From: Streptomyces sp. LUP30
GTDB taxonomy: Bacteria > Actinomycetota > Actinomycetes > Streptomycetales > Streptomycetaceae
Reading direction: 5' to 3'
DNA length: 61,829 nucleotides
NCBI RefSeq assembly: GCF_001746365.1
Contig: NZ_MJAJ01000016.1
Span: 1-61,829 of the forward strand
Part shown: positions 59,726-61,829 of the stretch, piece by piece
How the letters are laid out: each line of letters begins with the position of its first letter
Position numbering within the stretch: the first letter of the stretch is position 1
Position numbers and translations under genes: made by a program
The notes under the pieces: model-generated
What the model was told of the DNA's origin: nothing
Databases searched by the model: none
What the model saw: only the letters and a program-made list of their open reading frames with translations

Positions 59726-60798
59726 TACAGCGTCACCGCCACCTTGTCTCGTGCCGAACGGCGGGCCGCCTCCAGGACGTCGAGGGCGGCGGCCGCCTCG
59801 ACGGCGGTCACCGGGTTGGGGCCGCCGTCTGTCAGTGCCTTGGCCACCGCAGCGTAGTAGGCCGGGTAGTCGCCGGGGAGGGTCCGTTCGGGGCGCCCGC
59901 CGCCGGTCAGCGGGGACTCTCCGGCGCCCACGCGGCCCCACAGGGCCTCGGGCTCCGTGCCCCAGTCCGCCGTCGTGCCGGGCCGTTCGCCTTCCCGCAG
60001 AGCCGCTTCCTGCGGGTCGAGGCCGTACTTCACATAGCCCGCCTTCGAGCCCAGCACCCGGAAACGCGGGCCGAGTTGGGCGGTCGTCGCCGAGACGTGG
60101 AGATGGGAGCGGACCCCGCTCGCGTGGGTCAGCGCGATGAAGGTGTCGTCGTCGGTCTCCGCGCCGGGCCGGCGGACGTCCGCCTCCGCGTACACGGAGA
60201 GCGCCGGGCCGAAGAGGACCAGCGCCTGGTCGACGACGTGACTGCCGAGATCGTAGAGCAGACCTCCGATCTCTGCGGGGTCGCCGGACTCACGCCAGCC
60301 GCCCTTCGGCAGCGGCCGCCACCGCTCGAACCGGGACTCGAACCGCCATACGTCGCCCAACTCGCCCTCGGCCAGCAGCTTGCGGAGGGTCAGGAAGTCG
60401 TTGTCCCAGCGGCGGTTCTGGAATACGGAGAGGAGCAGTCCGCGTTCCTCGGCGAGGGCGGCCAGCTCGCGGGCCTCGGCCGCCGTGCCCGCGACCGGCT
60501 TGTCCACGACGACCGGCAGGCCGGCCCGCAGCGCGGCGGTCGCGAGCGGGACGTGCGTCTTGTTGGGCGACGCGATGACGACCAGGTCCAGCTCGCCGGC
60601 GCGCGCGAGGAGGTCGTCGGCGGTGACGGCGACCCGTACGTCCGGGAACTCGGCGCGGGCCTGCTCCTGCCGCTCGGGGTTCGAGGTGACCACCGTGTCG
60701 AGGACGAGGCCCTCGGTGGCGGCGATCAGCGGGGCGTGGAAGACGGAGCCGGCGAGGCCGTAGCCGATCAGACCTGCGCGGAGAGGAGTACCTGTCAT
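59725..60798 (-). CDS. Gfo/Idh/MocA-family oxidoreductase
   Basis: 357 residues. The N-terminal Rossmann domain has RAGLIGYGLAGSVFHAPLI, VVIASPNKTHVPLATAALRAGLPVVVDKPVAGTAAEAREL with the conserved VVDKP lysine, and SVFQNRRWDNDFLTLRKLLAEGELG. The second domain has GGLLYDLGSHVVDQALVLFGPALSVYAEA, where the Asp-x-x-x-His pair binds substrate. It oxidises or reduces a sugar or cyclitol with NAD(P). It forms a coupled pair with the UPF0303 gene and is divergent from the ROK regulator, which probably controls it. Confidence 0.93.
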   Translation of the reverse strand: MTGTPLRAGLIGYGLAGSVFHAPLIAATEGLVLDTVVTSNPERQEQARAEFPDVRVAVTADDLLARAGELDLVVIASPNKTHVPLATAALRAGLPVVVDKPVAGTAAEARELAALAEERGLLLSVFQNRRWDNDFLTLRKLLAEGELGDVWRFESRFERWRPLPKGGWRESGDPAEIGGLLYDLGSHVVDQALVLFGPALSVYAEADVRRPGAETDDDTFIALTHASGVRSHLHVSATTAQLGPRFRVLGSKAGYVKYGLDPQEAALREGERPGTTADWGTEPEALWGRVGAGESPLTGGGRPERTLPGDYPAYYAAVAKALTDGGPNPVTAVEAAAALDVLEAARRSARDKVAVTL

Positions 60799-60804
60799 GG
60801 GTCC

Positions 60805-60831
60805 CACTTTCGCAACGCTGTTGCCAAAGTG
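60805..60831. promoter_or_regulatory. ROK operator (inverted repeat)
   Basis: A 12-base inverted repeat with one mismatch (CACTTTCGCAAC / GTTGCCAAAGTG) and a three-base centre. It ends about 50 bases before the ROK start and lies seven bases before the oxidoreductase start, so it could control both. Its form fits a dimeric winged-helix repressor. Confidence 0.7.
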
Positions 60832-60854
60832 CAAGCAGGGGGGAGAATGGGGCC

Positions 60855-60884
60855 GTGAACAGGACCGACGGAGGCCGGCAGTGA
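60855..60884 (+). CDS. Nine-codon upstream open frame, start duplicate of the ROK gene
   Basis: A tiny open frame (GTG to TGA) whose first residues (V-N-R-T-D) duplicate the start of the downstream ROK gene. Its stop overlaps the next GTG (GTGA). The 23-base start region of the ROK gene and this copy differ at three positions. It may be a chance duplication or a coupling leader. Confidence 0.4.
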   Translation: MNRTDGGRQ

Positions 60885-61829
60885 ACAGGACGGACGCAGG
60901 CGTCAACCTCCTGGGCCTGCGCAGCCACAACACCGCGCTCGTGCTCGACCTGCTGCGGACGGCGGGACCGGACGGCATCAGCAGGCTGGAACTGGCCGAG
61001 CGCACCGGGCTCACCCCGCAGGCGGTCAGCAAGATCACCGCTCGGCTGCGGCAGGAGGGGCTGGCGGCGGAGGCGGGACACCGCGCGTCCACCGGCGGCA
61101 AGCCGCGCACGGTGCTGCGTCTGGTGCCGGGGGCCGGCCATGCGGTCGGGGTCCACCTCGACCGGGACGAACTGCGAGTGGTGCTGGCCGAGCTCGACGG
61201 CCGGGCGGTGCGGGAACGGTGCGTGCCGCTGTCGCTGGGCGCGGGGGCGGAGACGGTGCTGGAGGCGGTGGCACGGGAGGTGGCGGAACTCCTCGAAGGC
61301 GCACCGTCCGGCGCCCCGCCCGCATCGGAAGCGGACCGCGTCCCCGTCGGGCCGGCTCTCCTCGGTGTCGGGGTGGCCCTTCCGGGCCCCCTCGACCACG
61401 CCCGCGGGGTGCTGCACCGGGTCACCGGTTTCCCCGAGTGGGACGGCTTCCCGCTCCGCGACGCGTTGGCGGAGCGGCTCGGCGCGCCAGTGGTCGTCGA
61501 CAAGGACACCAACGCGGCCGCGCTCGGTCTCGCCGTCGGCGGTGAGCGCGGCTCCTTCGCCTGCCTCCATCTGGGCACCGGCCTCGGCGCAGGCCTGGTC
61601 ATCGGCGGGACCCTGCACCGGGGGGCGCGCACCGGCGCGGGCGAGTTCGGACACCAGGTCATCCAGTTGGACGGCCCGCCCTGCACCTGCGGCAACCGGG
61701 GCTGCGTCGAGGCGCTGTGTCTGGCGGCCCTCGGCCGGGGCGACGTCGGCGAGGCGGCGCGCGTCCTCGGCGAGGGCGCCGCGAACCTGGCCGGGCTGCT
61801 CGACATCGACGCGGTGCTGCTGGGCGGCC
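60881..61829 (+). CDS. ROK-family transcriptional regulator (3' end outside window)
   Basis: At least 316 residues; it runs off the right edge. The GTG start (VNRTDAGVNLLGLRSHNTALV) follows GGAGG six bases upstream. An N-terminal winged helix (GISRLELAERTGLTPQAVSKITARLRQEGL) precedes the ROK fold: AVGVHLDRDELRVVLAELDG, GVALPGPLD, VVDKDTNAAALGLAVGG, HLGTGLGAGLVIGG, GEFGHQVI and the zinc motif CTCGNRGCVEALC. It is probably a sugar-responsive repressor of the divergent oxidoreductase-UPF0303 operon. Confidence 0.92.
   Translation, partial: MNRTDAGVNLLGLRSHNTALVLDLLRTAGPDGISRLELAERTGLTPQAVSKITARLRQEGLAAEAGHRASTGGKPRTVLRLVPGAGHAVGVHLDRDELRVVLAELDGRAVRERCVPLSLGAGAETVLEAVAREVAELLEGAPSGAPPASEADRVPVGPALLGVGVALPGPLDHARGVLHRVTGFPEWDGFPLRDALAERLGAPVVVDKDTNAAALGLAVGGERGSFACLHLGTGLGAGLVIGGTLHRGARTGAGEFGHQVIQLDGPPCTCGNRGCVEALCLAALGRGDVGEAARVLGEGAANLAGLLDIDAVLLGG

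Overview
The window is a piece of a Streptomyces chromosome. GC is very high with strong third-position GC bias. Secreted and lipid-anchored proteins are frequent, GTG/TTG starts are common, and DasR-type operators flank N-acetylglucosamine PTS genes. From memory, the core gene order (RDD proteins, InhA-like protease, M67 peptidase, permease, DUF2017-clpS, pncB-pncA, cysO-cysM, nagE2-nagE1-nagF, rph, rdgB, bcp, class A PBP, ABC-2 transporter) is the one known from S. coelicolor. I read this from the sequence and ran no search.

Layout. Positions 1-6352 hold two RDD membrane proteins, a secreted protein, a small membrane protein, a large secreted M6 (immune inhibitor A) protease with palindromic elements in its promoter, and a small conserved protein. 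Positions 6359-14558 hold sulfur and NAD metabolism. There is a JAMM/M67 peptidase, a CycA-like permease, DUF2017 and clpS, nicotinate phosphoribosyltransferase and nicotinamidase, and a LacI regulator. Then come a 31-codon Cys-containing leader peptide, a CysO/MoaD-like sulfur carrier and CysM. Positions 14559-21957 hold a repeat-rich spacer, a membrane-anchored PemK/MazF-like protein, an MBL hydrolase, the GlcNAc PTS genes with dre sites, rph, a lipoprotein, rdgB and tRNA-Leu(UAG). Positions 22005-39462 hold an HNH protein with internal repeats, bcp, DUF3618, a Cpn10-like protein and a bifunctional PBP. They continue with a three-gene ABC-2 exporter, a DUF1707 protein, a GDSL hydrolase, DUF445, an MFS transporter, a GlxA-type regulator, an Imm32-like protein, and an ECF sigma factor with its CU044_5270 partner.

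Positions 39463-51614 are a defense island with lower GC and less biased codon use. It contains a GmrSD-like DUF262/DUF1524 protein whose HNH histidine appears replaced by Tyr, an unknown 261-residue protein with a C-terminal membrane segment, and an McrA-like HNH nuclease. It also has a C5-cytosine methyltransferase with a DUF4928-like nuclease, a Vsr endonuclease, and a tightly coupled operon of an unknown 281-residue protein, a ParB-like protein, an SNF2 helicase and a DUF3883/PD-(D/E)xK protein. That operon, beside Dcm and Vsr, is my best candidate for an undescribed system.

Positions 51615-61829 return to chromosomal style: a SEC-C protein, a GH30 endo-beta-1,6-galactanase, a class E-like sortase, a YtrA-type GntR regulator with its membrane protein and an operator cluster, DUF6412 with a second YidC/Oxa1 insertase, a fumarylacetoacetate hydrolase family enzyme, a UPF0303 protein, a Gfo/Idh/MocA oxidoreductase, and a ROK regulator cut by the window end.
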